Origin: Stichopus chloronotus
Lineage: Eukaryota; Echinodermata; Holothuroidea; Aspidochirotida; Stichopodidae
Direction of reading: 5' to 3'
Assembly (NCBI GenBank): GCA_021234535.1
Contig: CM037845.1
Span: forward strand, 4,492,501-4,556,500
DNA: 64,000 nt
A program made the translations under genes and the position numbers. This document shows positions 12,732 to 26,300 of the stretch, piece by piece. The number at the start of each line of letters is the position of its first letter. Position 1 is the first letter of the stretch. Below the pieces are notes generated by a model that was given only the letters and a program-made list of their open reading frames with translations, did not search any database and had not been told where the DNA came from.

Positions 12732-15193
12732 ATCATTGCCCCCCAACATTTTCCTTTGCCCTCCCTCAGTTTGCCCCCCAAGCCTGACATTCTGGGGCCG
12801 CCACTGGACGTAGGGTAACCAAAATGGTGAAACAACAGCTAGCATGTAAACTTAGAGATTGCACTGGAGTCAGATTCCATAGCCTTACTTATCAAAATAC
12901 GAACCATCCCTTCCCTCGTCTCTCCCTTGTTAAGATTAGTTGTACGTATGACCACTCACCTCAGAGAATAAACTGATGCTAGTTTCATTCTTTGTTCATC
13001 GACCCCCATCCCCTCCCCCCCCCTTAAAAAAGGATAAAAGAGGGAAAAAGAAAAGGATTGGCAATCGTAACAAACGTTATTTGAACCGCTGAACATGATT
13101 AAAGCGATCCTTCCTGATGAGCCGAAGTTCAGGTCGCTAAGTTCTTCTTGGCAGAATCAAGTAGTTTGGGCCACAAAGGTTTAAGTGTTAAACACTTTAA
13201 AATGATGTGGTTGGAACGCTGATCTCCATGTAGTACGGAAGCGGAGAGGTGCCGTGGGATGGAGTAATCGAAATACTCTGTCCTGTTCGTCGAAAAAAAC
13301 ATGAAAGGGACATTCCGAAAGGACTGAGGGGGTACTTCAAGAAATAACAATCTCATCTTTAACATGTCATGCCATCCTCCTAATAAGTGTCGCGATTCTA
13401 AAAAAACTACCAAATAAATCAAGACTTACGTTGACGAAGATTGAGGCCCAAGTATTCTTCTGACTGTAATAGCACTAAATTTTTCTGTATAATTTTGATA
13501 TGGCATGGTCTACCTAGCAGTATCCATGGAAAAACTAGCTTGTAGGGCTCCCAAATAGAGAACCCTACAGTTAGGAACCGTACATCTGGACGTTGGTACG
13601 CCCTCCTTTACTTTACAACTGTCTTCTCTGTACCAATGGGAATTTGTTGACTGAAAGAATCACAGTAGAAAATCTGTTACATTTTGCCACTGATTGACTA
13701 ATGTTTCAACGTTTGGTCACGATCCTCCATTTGTTAGGAGGATGCACACAAAATCTTAACTATGAGAACGTTTTTTCTTGACGTACCCCCTCACTATATT
13801 TGAACTTCTCCTTTCACATGTTTTTGGAAAGCATGACATGAAAATCGATGGTTTACAAGAATGTCTATTGTTCCACCCACCGCATCTATCGGCTTCTGTG
13901 ATACAGCGATGGGTAGATCTGAAATACATGTTGTCCCTAGATGAAACAGAGTTTAAGGCATCCTATAAAGGAACCGTACTGAGTTCTCCACAATAGCGCC
14001 ATCGATTAAGTATTAAGACAATGGATAAGCTTCTCCAGTACTTTAAAAAAAAAAAAAAACTTGTATTATGGCAATAGTACGCCGCCGTACAAATTCGGGG
14101 TATGTGTATGTAAAAGTCACGTCACGTGATATGAAAATGACATTCTGGTAGAATTGCAAGTGGGACAATATAGGACAACTCCCACTCCTACCTCGATCGT
14201 GAGCATCCCTCCCCTGTCCCACCCCCACCGGTGTCTACACACATGTTCTTCTTCAGTCGCCTATTTCTTATACCTCGCCCCTCCTCCTCCCCGCCCCCCC
14301 CCCCAAAAAAAATGTTTAACCATGGATTGCAAAGAAAGATTTACAAAATTGATTGTGTGTATCATCTTCCTTGATGCTCCACGAGCTCACGATGACAGAC
14401 AGTTTTGAGGGGTGGGGCTGTGGTAGGGTGGGATTATCTACCACGAAATGCATGTAGTCATAATGAATGATAATTACCAACACAGAGACCAAGAACCAAC
14501 GTACCAGAGATTCCTAGTTTCTTGTCAATTGATTAATTAATTAATTGATGATTCATTAATTAGAGGTGTAATCCCACATATGACACTTTCAAAGCCAAAG
14601 GAAAGCAAGAGAAGGGCATGCAACGCTCGATCCGATTATTACGGAATGTGTACACACCTGACTGTTGGAACTTTAAAATAGGAAATGTAAAATACAGAAC
14701 GCAGTGAATAGAAAATTTGTGACTGGAAAAGTGCAGTTGCATCTTCGTCAAATATGGATTGTTACGCCATATTTCTTTATGCTATCCCCGCTGTGTTCAA
14801 TCTCCACTTTTGACCATGCTTGGGTGATCTTTCTTGACTTCACGTGTGTTTCTTCTAAACTGCAAGCGATTCAGAGGGTAAATAGTCACGACATAGTTTT
14901 AAAGCGTCTAGCAATATGCCTATTCCGTGTCGCTTTGCTTAGTTCACTGAGATTTAAATTGGTGTCACTGAAGTTTAAGATGGCATTTCAAAACTGTTTT
15001 TCCTCGTTGGCAGTCACTCAATAAACATACTGGCAGATAGTTACAGATGATTTATTCAGATGTATATCGTACTTTATCTGTAATTTTTTTTTTCTTTTTT
15101 GTCACATTTATCTTTTTTGTCACATTTCCTATTTATTCTAAAAGAAAATGTCATCGGCCACACTCGTTTTCATTAAGACGTCTCCCTCGGCAT

Positions 15194-15220
15194 CACGTGT
15201 GACGTCATCAGATGACGTCA
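15194..15220. promoter_or_regulatory. E-box plus two CRE sites in a near-perfect palindrome
   Basis: CACGTG (15194-15199) is followed by TGACGTCA (15200-15207) and TGACGTCA (15213-15220). The 21 bases 15200-15220 are palindromic apart from the centre. These are binding words for CREB/ATF and bHLH factors. No adjacent gene was identified. Confidence 0.4.
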
Positions 15221-16904
15221 TTGAAATGTCATTCGATACACTGTTTATGTTTCTATCATGCGTACGTCACAGTTACAAATCATCGTACAAAATAATCTAT
15301 GAACAAAGATATTTCCCAACGTTCTTTCTTTTGTTTTCCAAGTTTATTTATTTTGATGTCTTTCAACTCTAAAGTAGGTCCTATTTTGGATAATAACAAG
15401 CCTTTTTTTTCTTTTGATACAAAATCGTGAAAATAAGAAATATTTAATTCACGAAAACGTTGACGTTTCAGTCAGAAATTATTGACCGACAGTTTACGCA
15501 AATCTTTAGAGACAGTTCCAACCAGACCCACATTGCAAAATAATCAATAATTTGATCTTCTATGGCATAGTTTTGTAATCCGAGAGAGATTGTCGACGAA
15601 GCAATTCATTAGATTACAAAGTTGGTGCTTTCGCACTCATTTTATAGGGGAAAAAAATACTTTTCTAGCATTTATTTCATCAAATTTGATAACAACGAGC
15701 TCTGACACTTTGCGCGATGCAATGTCACGAAGAAACCAGTTCGGTTTAAATTCATCTCCGGAAGATGTTAAAGGCCTTGTATTTGATCCAACTAGGCAAT
15801 ATCAAAGTCGGAACTTGGAAACAAATTTGATCCGGAGTTTGATCTCAAAATGCACGAAGTGAGGGAGAAGCAGGGGGGGGGGGGTGGCTTAAAGGGAAAT
15901 GTCTGTTTTCTGAATATTCGTTTCTTAACTTATTTCACTTTGAACATTCTTTTTTAGCAAGGCCGATGCAACAATGTTGCAGTTGGGGGTAAATGTAAAA
16001 AAGGCAACCTACCTTACAGTTGAGGGAAGCTGATGTATAAAAGGATACTCTGAAAAACTTTCATAAAGTGTACAACAAGGGCACTTTCTGCCAAAAGTTA
16101 CTGTGGAACTACCTAGAAATTTGGGGGATAAACTGCCCCCACTTACTCACCTGCTCCTGGTTTGTGATTGAGTTCATAATACTTAAATTGAGACCTAAAA
16201 CGTCGCTATTTACTTTCAAAGCGACCTTGAAAGAATGTAAATCCACAATCTTTGGAAAAATAATACACACGAAGGGAACTATTACTTTGACAGAACTGAA
16301 AAAAAGAAGACATGTTACCCCTTTGTAATTTTTACATCGGCTCATCAAAACTGCCCTAGCATACTTCTACCGATATTTCAAGCAATCGTAAATGGAAAGA
16401 GTCCCAATGCATGGTCACCTCCCCCCCCCCCCCCCCAGCGCCCCGTATTCCAGGCTCCTCCGGAGATATATCACTCATGACAATTCCTCAGGTAAAAAAC
16501 GTACTGGACAACAAGTCTCGGTCTATAGCCTTTACAGGATAGATGATTAGGACTTATTTAGGATGATAATATAAAAATCCTGCCATTGCTGCCTGTATCC
16601 AAAGAAGCGGCTTTCTTCTAATTCCTGTATCGTACCTTAGTGGTATCATACACGTCACACTTTCAAATACTGTTCTAGCGTTCTCTGTCCTCATGTCTTG
16701 CTCTCCATCTTGACTCCGGCATACTTTTTCACCTCTTTCCTAACTCTTTGTTTTATTTTTTTTTTCAAAATGTATCTACCAAAATTTTTTTTATTCTGCT
16801 CCATTTTGCCAAATCAAAAACAAAGGAAGATAAAGAAGAACCGGCGACAGACCCTTTAAACTGAGGAAGAACGTCAGGTCAGCGTCAGCGTGCAGAAATG
16901 ATAC

Positions 16905-17117
16905 ATGGACGCTGAAAACAAGACCGATAAAAAGCGTTTGACGAAGATTCCTCAAAAGGCCAATGAACGATATTTCAGGGAAAAAAGAATGTCACATGTT
17001 CCGGGTGACAAGGACTCGAGGTACAGCGGCGAACATGACATGCGCATTGTCAAGATCACAGATAATGGAAAAGAGGAGATTTTAGGCAAATTAAAAGTGA
17101 AGCACTGTCAAAAGTAG
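16905..17117 (+). CDS. Unrecognised 70-codon ORF, weak candidate gene or exon
   Basis: The ORF begins with ATG, has an in-frame TGA just upstream, and ends in TAG. The product (MDAENKTDKKRLTKIPQK...) is strongly charged and of mixed, non-repetitive composition, unlike the T/F/L-rich chance frames around it. I recognise no domain. A possible splice donor (aaaa|gtgaag) lies near its end, so it could be part of an exon. An A/G-rich chance frame is the main alternative. Confidence 0.2.
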   Translation: MDAENKTDKKRLTKIPQKANERYFREKRMSHVPGDKDSRYSGEHDMRIVKITDNGKEEILGKLKVKHCQK

Positions 17118-19028
17118 CCCGGAGCACAGGAGCGCTGAAATTTAAAAGAGAGGGAGAGAGAGAAAAAAAGAAAGAATAACGATAAAGAAAAGGAAAGATA
17201 GATGGTAGTAAGATCATGTGAGATACAAACAAACTGATACAAACAAACAACACATGGTCATGCATACTATGATGAAATAATATGTATAATAAAAAAACAT
17301 TTATGTATGCACATGAGAATGCTTACGTGCATGGGTTGAGACCTCATTGTCTGATACCCCTATATGGCTGCCGCCACGAAGTTTTTAGTAGCGAGTAGCT
17401 AAACGAAAAACTGGTCCGCTCGTCAGGGTAGAGTGCAAGGTTATACCGATTGGTTTCATGGCTAATATTATCGCCATTTGTGAAGGCGTTCTTAACTCAA
17501 ACAATGCCGCAACAAAAGTCTGCAACTTCTCGATTTGACAACGACTGAACAAAAGAGAAATAAAAGATAAGGAACATGTGAAAATGTTCTGAAAAGGAGT
17601 ACTATTTTAGCTTAAAATACGAGATCACAAGAGAAGAGAGAAAGAAAAGATACACCCAAAACACCGAATAACACACCATCCATCATGAATGCCAATTTCT
17701 TTATTGTATTTGTATGCGTATATGAGCATTAGTGTTTGCACCCACGTACCCGAACTAGATGGACGACATAAGGAACAAGTTCTGAAATCGCTTGCAGGAG
17801 ACAGTTTCACTAACTTACATTGTACTTGTGCCAAAAATTCATCTTCTATACCTAAGAATACATCATTTGTCATACATGTAGATATAGATACACGGTGTTA
17901 CATTACCCAGGGGGTTGTTACACAAGGTTCTGTATTTAACCCTCAAAGCAATGACTGTCGTGTATGACCTCACGACGAATTCGTACACTTACTCAAGTAT
18001 TTTCTTGTACCCGAGTATGGACTGCTACTTAAGTATGGACCGAAAATGGACTACGGTTCGAAGTATGGACCCGGTGCATACACTCATGTGCATTTCTTTG
18101 TCTGTGCCACTCCTTCCTCTTGGGTATTAAAGAAAAAAAAAACCGTTGCGAAGTTAACCCCGTGAGTCGCTGAACTTGTCATAACAAAATCCAATTGATA
18201 AGATGTGACAAGTGGAGAAGTGGTCCAGTTACATTTTGGTATAAGTGAAAGGTCAGAGAATGAAAACCGTTAGTGTCACTATCGATCCTCTGCCATCACC
18301 GAAGAATATGCTCTATCTAGATTTATAAAATGTGCTTAAACAAGATCAAAAAAATAACGCAGGGAACAAGGAATTCATAGTCACATTTTCGGTCACATTG
18401 AAAACTGCAACAGCATAGGTACACTCGTACCGCTGTGTACTTAAGCTGGGTATAAAAGTGCATGTAATTTCACAATGTATGTTGTAATCTGTTGAGTCAA
18501 ACTCAGTGTCATTAAGACAGCAATGCAATCAAAAGACAATGTGTAGCGCTGTCCATCTCTTCCCGCTTCACTGTTCTCCCCGATATCTTTATCGCTTCCA
18601 TTTCCGTTAGACACATTATCAAAGTTTGGAAGTTTCACACTTGCGACCGGTCCGACATTTTGTCACCTTCACTAAGTCTGATGACGTCGAATGAGATTTA
18701 ATTGCGAACTTTTGGTCTTTTTTTTTTTTTGTGAAGTCCGTTTCCATTGGTGTAAGCAACTGACAAAGTGAAACGGCCATGACGAGATGCAGGTTTGTGA
18801 AGCAGAGATTGGTAGTTACGTGAGGCTATTTGAATAGCTAAACCAAAGTTGAACATCATTGGCGTGAACTTACTTGACAGTTGTTAACATGATGTTTTCC
18901 TTGCCTAACACAGAAATACAATGAATAACATGGATCCTATACATGTTCACATGTCACTAACAACGTATGTCCGTCGGTCTGTCAAGCAAGGTGTCAGTAT
19001 CTCTGTCTTTCTATCCGCTTATCTGTTT

Positions 19029-19052
19029 TTTCTCTCTCTCTCTGTCTGTCTG
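19029..19052. repeat. TC/TCTG microsatellite
   Basis: Consecutive TC units run into TCTG units. Confidence 0.85.
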
Positions 19053-20142
19053 TTAAACCCCTGTCTGAATGTATCTCTTTTTGCTTATTATCTATGTTTC
19101 TTGATGCATCATATAGGAACAACATAGTTGGCATTGCCATGAGTCTCTGATCAACCAAACACGCATTTATTTCAGACATTCAAACAGTATTTCAACCAAA
19201 TGTCCTCTTCTGTTAATATGTAAGTGTCCTTTTAATCAGGCTGTTTGACGTGTTGCTTTGATTCCATCGATACGATTGTGTTCAATTGTTCATTGGAACC
19301 CCACTATCTATAAATGTCCACTCTCATGAGAAAGTTACATCTTTTTCTCATTTTCTGCTTTTTAAATTTCCTCAAAATGCATTTAAAACAAGCACAGACG
19401 AATTTTGCACTAGATCAAAGCTTTGGCAAGCAGTGCACCAAGGACAAATCCTGGCAAATAACTTCTGTTTTGTTTTGTGTGCGTGTGTGTGTATTTCCTC
19501 AAAAGAAGGTCTTTTTCCCCCTTTTTATGAGTGTTTCTTGACATTCGCTTGAATGGGGCATTCACACTAATAGACCCTCGTCAGAAGGTTACCTCTTTTT
19601 TTATCACCGCAGGTGCTTATGCACCCGTTCAGATGTACCAATTCACAGCGTACGAGGAGAAGTCGTGCGAGGAGAAGCCCATGCACCAGGGTGGGAAGAC
19701 TCTCCTCAAGCCCACTAGTTCTTTTTTTAACCGCTCAGCTCAAAGAAGTCACTGGTCGATTTTCTGTACTCCTTTTTTTACCAATCAAATACCATCTAAA
19801 ACAAACAGACAAAGAGAATTTCACAACACAAAAATATATAGAACGTTTTGAGTTAAAATGTTTTTGATATTTTGTGAGAATATTGTGGAAGTAAATACGA
19901 AATTTCCTTTTTCTCTGGAAGAGGAAGGAGGCTGTACCAAAACAGGATAGGCCTACGATGTGAAGTATACAGGTCAGGTCTCAACAAAGTCCCCGGATTT
20001 ACCTCAGCTCTTTTAACTTTCTGTTCGTTTGGTTGTGCCATTTTAAAAAGGCTTTTTTATGTGATTCCTTCAACGGCATTGTTCATCTACATGTTTTTAA
20101 AAGGAGGAAAATATTTGTTCAGTGAGTTTGTTACACACGTCA

Positions 20143-20312
20143 GTGTGCAGGATACTTTTAAGATTAAGCTCATCGAGCTCAATCAAATCGACCATTCGCC
20201 TTTCGAAAAAGTAATCCGCCTCTATGACCTGCGAAATATCCACATCGACGCATCCTTAAAACCAGACCTAACCTTCAAACGTACCGTACACCATATAGCT
20301 TATGTCAAGTAG
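20143..20312 (+). CDS. Unrecognised ORF segment, weak candidate exon
   Basis: After a possible acceptor (cgtcagtgtgcag) the frame reads DTFKIKLIELNQ... and ends HIAYVK at a TAG. About half of its codons end in G or C, more than the surrounding AT-rich DNA would give, and the amino-acid mix is protein-like. No start codon fits well (the frame extends upstream to a GTG) and no family is recognised. It could be a relic of a transposon gene or chance. Confidence 0.15.
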
Positions 20313-23300
20313 ATAGTGAGCAACACACATCTAAATCAATGGCATTTATTTGATCTAATTGCTAGATTTTCTTCCCCTCCAACGCTTCGCGCCTTGTCTT
20401 CTGGAACTGTTTTATCGGCAAGTTCAAGATCGTTCGTCAAAGGGAACTCATACTTCTGTTTTTGTAATTTTGCTCCAAACTGTTCTTAACCATGTAATCA
20501 CATCACACGTGAACACATTTATCTTATATTAATCAACCAAATTTTTCACTCAATTTTCCTTTAAGGAATACACAAACTTTCCGTGTTGGAATGATTTTGT
20601 CATGTATATTCGTAAGCGTGTGCTGAAGACTTCTTTGCGCGGGTAGGTCGGTCGATCTTTTGGTATAATTAAAATGAACACATATAGATGAGTGGCAATT
20701 GTCTTCCCCGGTGTATAGGTCCGTGAGACCTCGGCTGTTACTCGACGGCCATTGGTCTAAACTGGAAAGAAAGGAGAAGAACCCGACGGAAGGAGAAGTG
20801 GACAAATGTGATGGATGTTGACGAAACTGGATAACAAACATCGTACGAATCATAGAGGCGAAAAGTTTGCTCTTTCAGTGAAGTCATTGACGTAAAATTG
20901 GAAAGTTGTTTATGAGCTACGAGGATACTGAATTCCACCAATCAGATTAACTCATCGCTTCGGCAAAAAATACTGTTTTGCTTCTCTCTTTTTATTTTAA
21001 TTTTTTGCATTCTTTTTTTTTGTCTTCTGTACTTCATATTCGGAGGGTGATAATTACAGATGCTTTGATTAAAACAATCGCACACTGCGTGATGTTGTCA
21101 ATGGTTTGTTGGACGCCAATTATTTCGGAGAATCGAATCAAATGAGTTTGAAAAATTTACGGGATCTCAAACACCAGCTCATTCGAGAACCATTTAGTGA
21201 TCAATTTCGTTTTTTCTCAGTGGAAATCCAAACCTCAAAGCATTCACAAGCAGCCATTGGAAGTATAATCAAAACCAAACAGCGCAACGTGTAAAAAAAA
21301 AGCGTTGAAATATAAATTCTTTTCCTTGGTTTTACAAATACAGGATGGCTGTCCAAACAAAAATCGAGGGTATGCCACCGTAAGTTTACAATCATTCTAT
21401 ATCATTTTAAATATTGTTTTCCCCTACTTTATTTTATTCATATTTTTGTATAGATTTCTTTTGACATTTCATAATGGGTTTTAAAAGTGACTCAGTCTTT
21501 TTAATTTTCTGATTTATATAATGTGCCTCGTTATAATCCAACCATACAACGAGTTGCTACAGCCAGCTAAAATTAACATTGAAATATTAAGTTCTTCTAT
21601 TTTTGTGTTCTGTTTTAAAATATCTGACGATTCATTATTTTCATCTCATCTTTAAGTTCTCTAATTTTATTTTGCCCTTGTTTAGTGACAGATGGTTGAT
21701 AAATCCCTTTTATTTCGGTAAATATTAAAAAACATCAATTTATCTGGCTTGCGTTTTTCAGTTTTACTTAACATGACCTTCATACAAATTACGTGATCGC
21801 TTGTAATTTTTGCTAGATGGAGTTTGGTTTTAGGATTAACAGTTTCATACATAATATTTGATATTTGATAAGAGAAAAAACAAACAAAGAACGAAATAAA
21901 CACACAAAAAAAAATAAAAAAGCAACAAAACAAGAGAAAGGCTTACAAAATTCTTTAAAATGATTTTTTTATTAGCAGTTTGACATGCTATCTTACATAA
22001 TGTCATATTTGAAAATAAATCAATCAACTAACAAATCGTTTACGTTCTTGGATCTCGACATGACTGCGTAAATCAAAAAGTCACTTTGAGTTCTCGACAA
22101 AAATATCGTCAACCGTAGAAAATAAAGATATAACTTTTATGTACAGGCATAGATATATAGTTTACGATTTTCATCGGGAAGAAATACAGTCAGGTGACCG
22201 GGTAAGAATACAGTTGTCTGTCATTTTTACAATGTCGTAAAAGCGTAAAATTTAATGGTCGTTCTGTTTGGGTTCTTGTCAAGGCTCATATAGTTCAAAC
22301 CATTTGCATAAAAGGTTTCCTGGCCATGTTTATTTTTCGAGATATTTGGGCCCCACAAAAAGAGGTTTATTTAACCCATAAAAATCACGATAACTAGGCG
22401 AAAATATTGCTTTCAGTATGACATAAATCTAAAAAGATCTCCGACCTCACAATGAAAAGAAAAATGGAAGAGTGTATCAAAGAATATATTATAAGGCCTA
22501 ATCATTGGACACTTTGAGGTTTCAACGAAAATAGAAAATAGAAACGAAAATTTTAATTTACAAAAATGGACTCATTGAGTAATTTTACAATTGTAAGCGA
22601 TTGAAAACTGTGATATGAAAAAACACTTCCAAGCAAAAATTGGCCAATGAATACTTTCGGAAATTGACTATTTTTGTTTTGTTTTTACTAAGCACTAGAG
22701 GAAGTCGCACATAGTTGTCCCGGTCGATACCCGTTGGTTAACGGAGTCACGCCCCGCTTGCACCTTACCGTTGTCGTCCTTCGTCATTGAAGGTAATCTA
22801 CCATGTGTATCTTTTTAACATTCATTCCCTATTTCGAAACTAGGCATAACCTGAACAATGTTGCGATTTGCCTGGCATAATAGTGTCGTCCCACTAATTT
22901 TCCTTTAAGAAAACAAAAACTAAAGCTATTTCTTTTTATTCCACTTTTCTTTTTCATACTTATTATCTTGGGCAAATCTTGGGAGTATTTCATTATTAAA
23001 CGTGTGTCAATAAATAAATCAATTTAAAACGTTGTCATGAGTTTTCGAATGAACAGTAAACAGGATGTGTGTTTTGAGTTTTTTAATTTTTGTTTAAAGA
23101 ATTAACAACAATTAAAGGAATGCTTTGAGCATTTTCTCAAAACTTTGAGGATAGGATAAAAAAATCTCTGCCACTTTATAGCCGCTTGTACCTTTTAATG
23201 CATTCAAAAATTGTTTGAAGAAGAATGTGAAAGTTAACAAATCAAAAAGCTAAAACAGAAGAAAATATGACGAAGTTGAATAATGCATCCCATAACCCTT

Positions 23301-26300
23301 GGTAGAATACTATTTTTTTTTCTGAATAGTTACTCCAAAATTATGCTGAATTATGACTCTAACTGAGAAAAAGACATACACACACAAAAACGTGCATTTG
23401 GTAGTAAAGAGATAAACGCATGACTAAGTACTTTAATCTTTTCGGTTGAGGAACAAAAATAATCTAAATTTTACGACTTAATAGCATATCAGCTAAAAAA
23501 AAACACTATGTCATTAATCTGTGTATCATACTCTTATGTAAACTCAGATATAAAAGTGAAACTTTTAAAATGATAAATTAAGAGTTAGGTCCCATTCGTT
23601 TTCTTTAACTTGTGCATCTTTCTTATAGTATCATTCTCTAGTCTTTAATACCATCTTAACAATTAAAATAGCTTGTAGCAAGAAAATACCATTCTTTAAA
23701 TTTTACTTGCTATCTTCGTCTTTCATCAAGAAAAGCATCAGTACAACACAGCCTTACACGAATACAATCGTGCACTCATTTGTGCTTCAACAGTTTAAGA
23801 AACTAGGCAAAAGTGTCTGTTATTGAGAGAAGTTTTTAACACTTCAATTCGTGACATAGGCTGCAGTGATAAGTGTCCAAAAATGCACAATGCCTTGTAA
23901 CGGCATGACAAGTACATATTAAGTTAAAGTAAGAAGAAAATTTGAAGCATGAATTGTTCTTGGAACAGGACGTCTTGAATAAGTTAGCAGAGAGAAATAT
24001 TCTATTGGAAGACAAATCGTTGGAGTTGAAAATTACCATGGAGTTATAACTGGCATTCACGAGAGCTTACTTCAGACATTCTATAGCCATAGGTAACAAC
24101 TCAATGAAATGGCCAAAAATCCAAAACATTTTCTGTTTGATATTCTGATGTGCTTAGTTTGTTTTCTCCAAAGTTTTAAGTTTATGAAGATGTATGTGCA
24201 ATTGTTGCCAAATTGAAACCGTTATCGAGCTTGAAATCAAAGAATTTAAATCTTACAATCCAAAAATAAATTTTATCGGAAATAGTGCTTTTAACATGCA
24301 CCAAGATGGTGCACAAAGAATGCAGCTATGACCATTTTTGAACCATTGATACTCACGAATAAACATCATCAACAGCTTCAACTACTGAAATGACTATACA
24401 TAACATGACTAACGGAAGATAACTTATTTGAATTTTTGAAAGTGTGAATGAACAAATAATTCTTGGACTACAAATGGCTCAGTTTATGAATGTGAATAAC
24501 CTTTGATTCTGCAGTGTTCATAAATATTGGTTTTGAAAATATATTTTTTTCCTTCCTTATAGCAAAGGCAATATTTCCCTTTTAACCCGAAAAACATTTG
24601 GACGAAACGTGAGCAACGAACAAAAGAAAACATTTTACAAAGAAAGATATATTTTTTTTATGTAAGATTGGTTCTCTTTGTTTAATTCAGCCATTATTTT
24701 TTTTTGTCAAATTGTAAAAAATGGCTTCAATATTTGAAAACAATAGATTCAAAAGATTCACTCATTAAAAGGATAGATCTGGTTTCATGAAGATATTATT
24801 AATAATTTTAATAATTGGTGGTCATATCTGCATATTTTTTTTAAATTATGATCTGTGTAAACTAACCATTAAAATGATGCGTCACTGATAAATCACGCAT
24901 GGCGTTTTCTTCAAACTTAAAATGAAACGTCAGGTTGCAAACGTATCACTCGGTAAGATTGATTTGTAATGATAATCATGTTCACGATTTGGAATTTTAA
25001 TATTGCATCAGATATATATTTATTTAATTTAATAAGTTGTCCAGACGAGTTAAACGACCTACACATTCAGAGATCAGGAATCATTTGAATCCCATATATG
25101 AAATCTATTTCTTCATAGCAGCAAACACATACCTACATAAAGTTCTAATGACATTGCCTTTGACAGCTTGAAGACATTTTTCATAAACTGGGGGAAACAT
25201 GACTTAAATGTCCCAAATCCCATTGCAAGGAATTCTTCATTCGTTGCCCTCTCTTCGAACAAAAGTGTAGAAAAAGTTACGCGTTTTCTTATTCTGTCGC
25301 GCTTCCGTACCACCCTGCGATAAATTACGCTTTATTTTATTTAAATTAAATATCGCACTGGAAAAATTTATGACCGTATTCAACCCACGAAGTTTTTGCT
25401 AACCCGAAAAGGTTCATCTTATGACATTTTGTAGCAACCTCAATCGCTGATGCAGATTTATTGCTTAATCTTTCGTGCTGCTTGTATTTGCTCGCACTTG
25501 AGGTTGCACACACTTACTTACTCCCTGAATTAATACACATTGGGTCCTTTCGTATCATGTTTTAGGCTCAATTCGTTATTTTACAATTATAATTTTTGTA
25601 AAATAATGAAGTCATATTTGGAATATCTGAAACGTTGGGAGGATAGAGCATTACCAATGGACGTTTTTGTGTGCTACTTGCATACAAAGGTTGCAACAGT
25701 TTAAGCACAGTAACTGAACTGATTTTACAGCCTCGTTGATTTCGTGCAAAACATTTCTCGGAACCAATTAATCTCTCACCTTGTGGGTTAACATTTCTGA
25801 GTTATAAAAGTAACAGAAAAAGAAATGCTTCACTTCGAACGAAATGCAGGAATTTATTCATTATAAACATCGGGAGAAGTGAGACCAGCTTTCAGTACAA
25901 ACAGTTGCTTGCTTAGTCAAACTGGTACAGGGATCTTCGCACATATAGGGCGTTATCAATTAGAGATATGGATATAGCCCTCGTTGCGTGCAGAAGATAT
26001 TTTTGAGGTGTTGTGGTGGTTAGTATTTGAGTAATGGGTCATAATAATCAGCTCATTGGCATACATGTTAGTAATACAGGATGCAGCCCGTTTGCAGTTC
26101 AGTTTACTTGTATAAATATACTATAAGATCATGGACGAATTAAAGATTGGCAGATCATTTATACGCACACATCTGTTCAGGAAATATGCCTTTACCTTAT
26201 TTGAAAGAAAATGCAAAAGTTATATAAGATGTGTATCATAACTATCTATCACCCGCCTTGAAACGTATTCGTTTTCTTTGAGTGCACATGTCATCTATTG

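Larger units (their letters stand above)
12048..12806. mobile_element. Non-autonomous hAT-type DNA transposon (759 bp) with intact ends
   Basis: The element begins CAGTGGCGGGGC and ends GGCCGCCACTG, short terminal inverted repeats of the CAGTGGCG type common in hAT elements. It is flanked by a perfect 8-bp duplication GACGTAGG at 12040-12047 and 12807-12814, the length expected for hAT insertion. Runs of TTGCCCCCC recur just inside both ends as subterminal repeats. There is no transposase; the frames at 12050-12355 and 12445-12813 are low-complexity. The perfect target duplication suggests a fairly recent insertion. Inside are a 26-bp tandem duplication, a GT microsatellite and three GC-rich hairpins. 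Confidence 0.88.

Noticed and set aside
12445..12813. 122-codon frame in the hAT-type element, considered as transposase remnant
   Set aside because: It is a translation of the GT repeat, hairpins and C-rich subterminal repeats, and runs into the target duplication.
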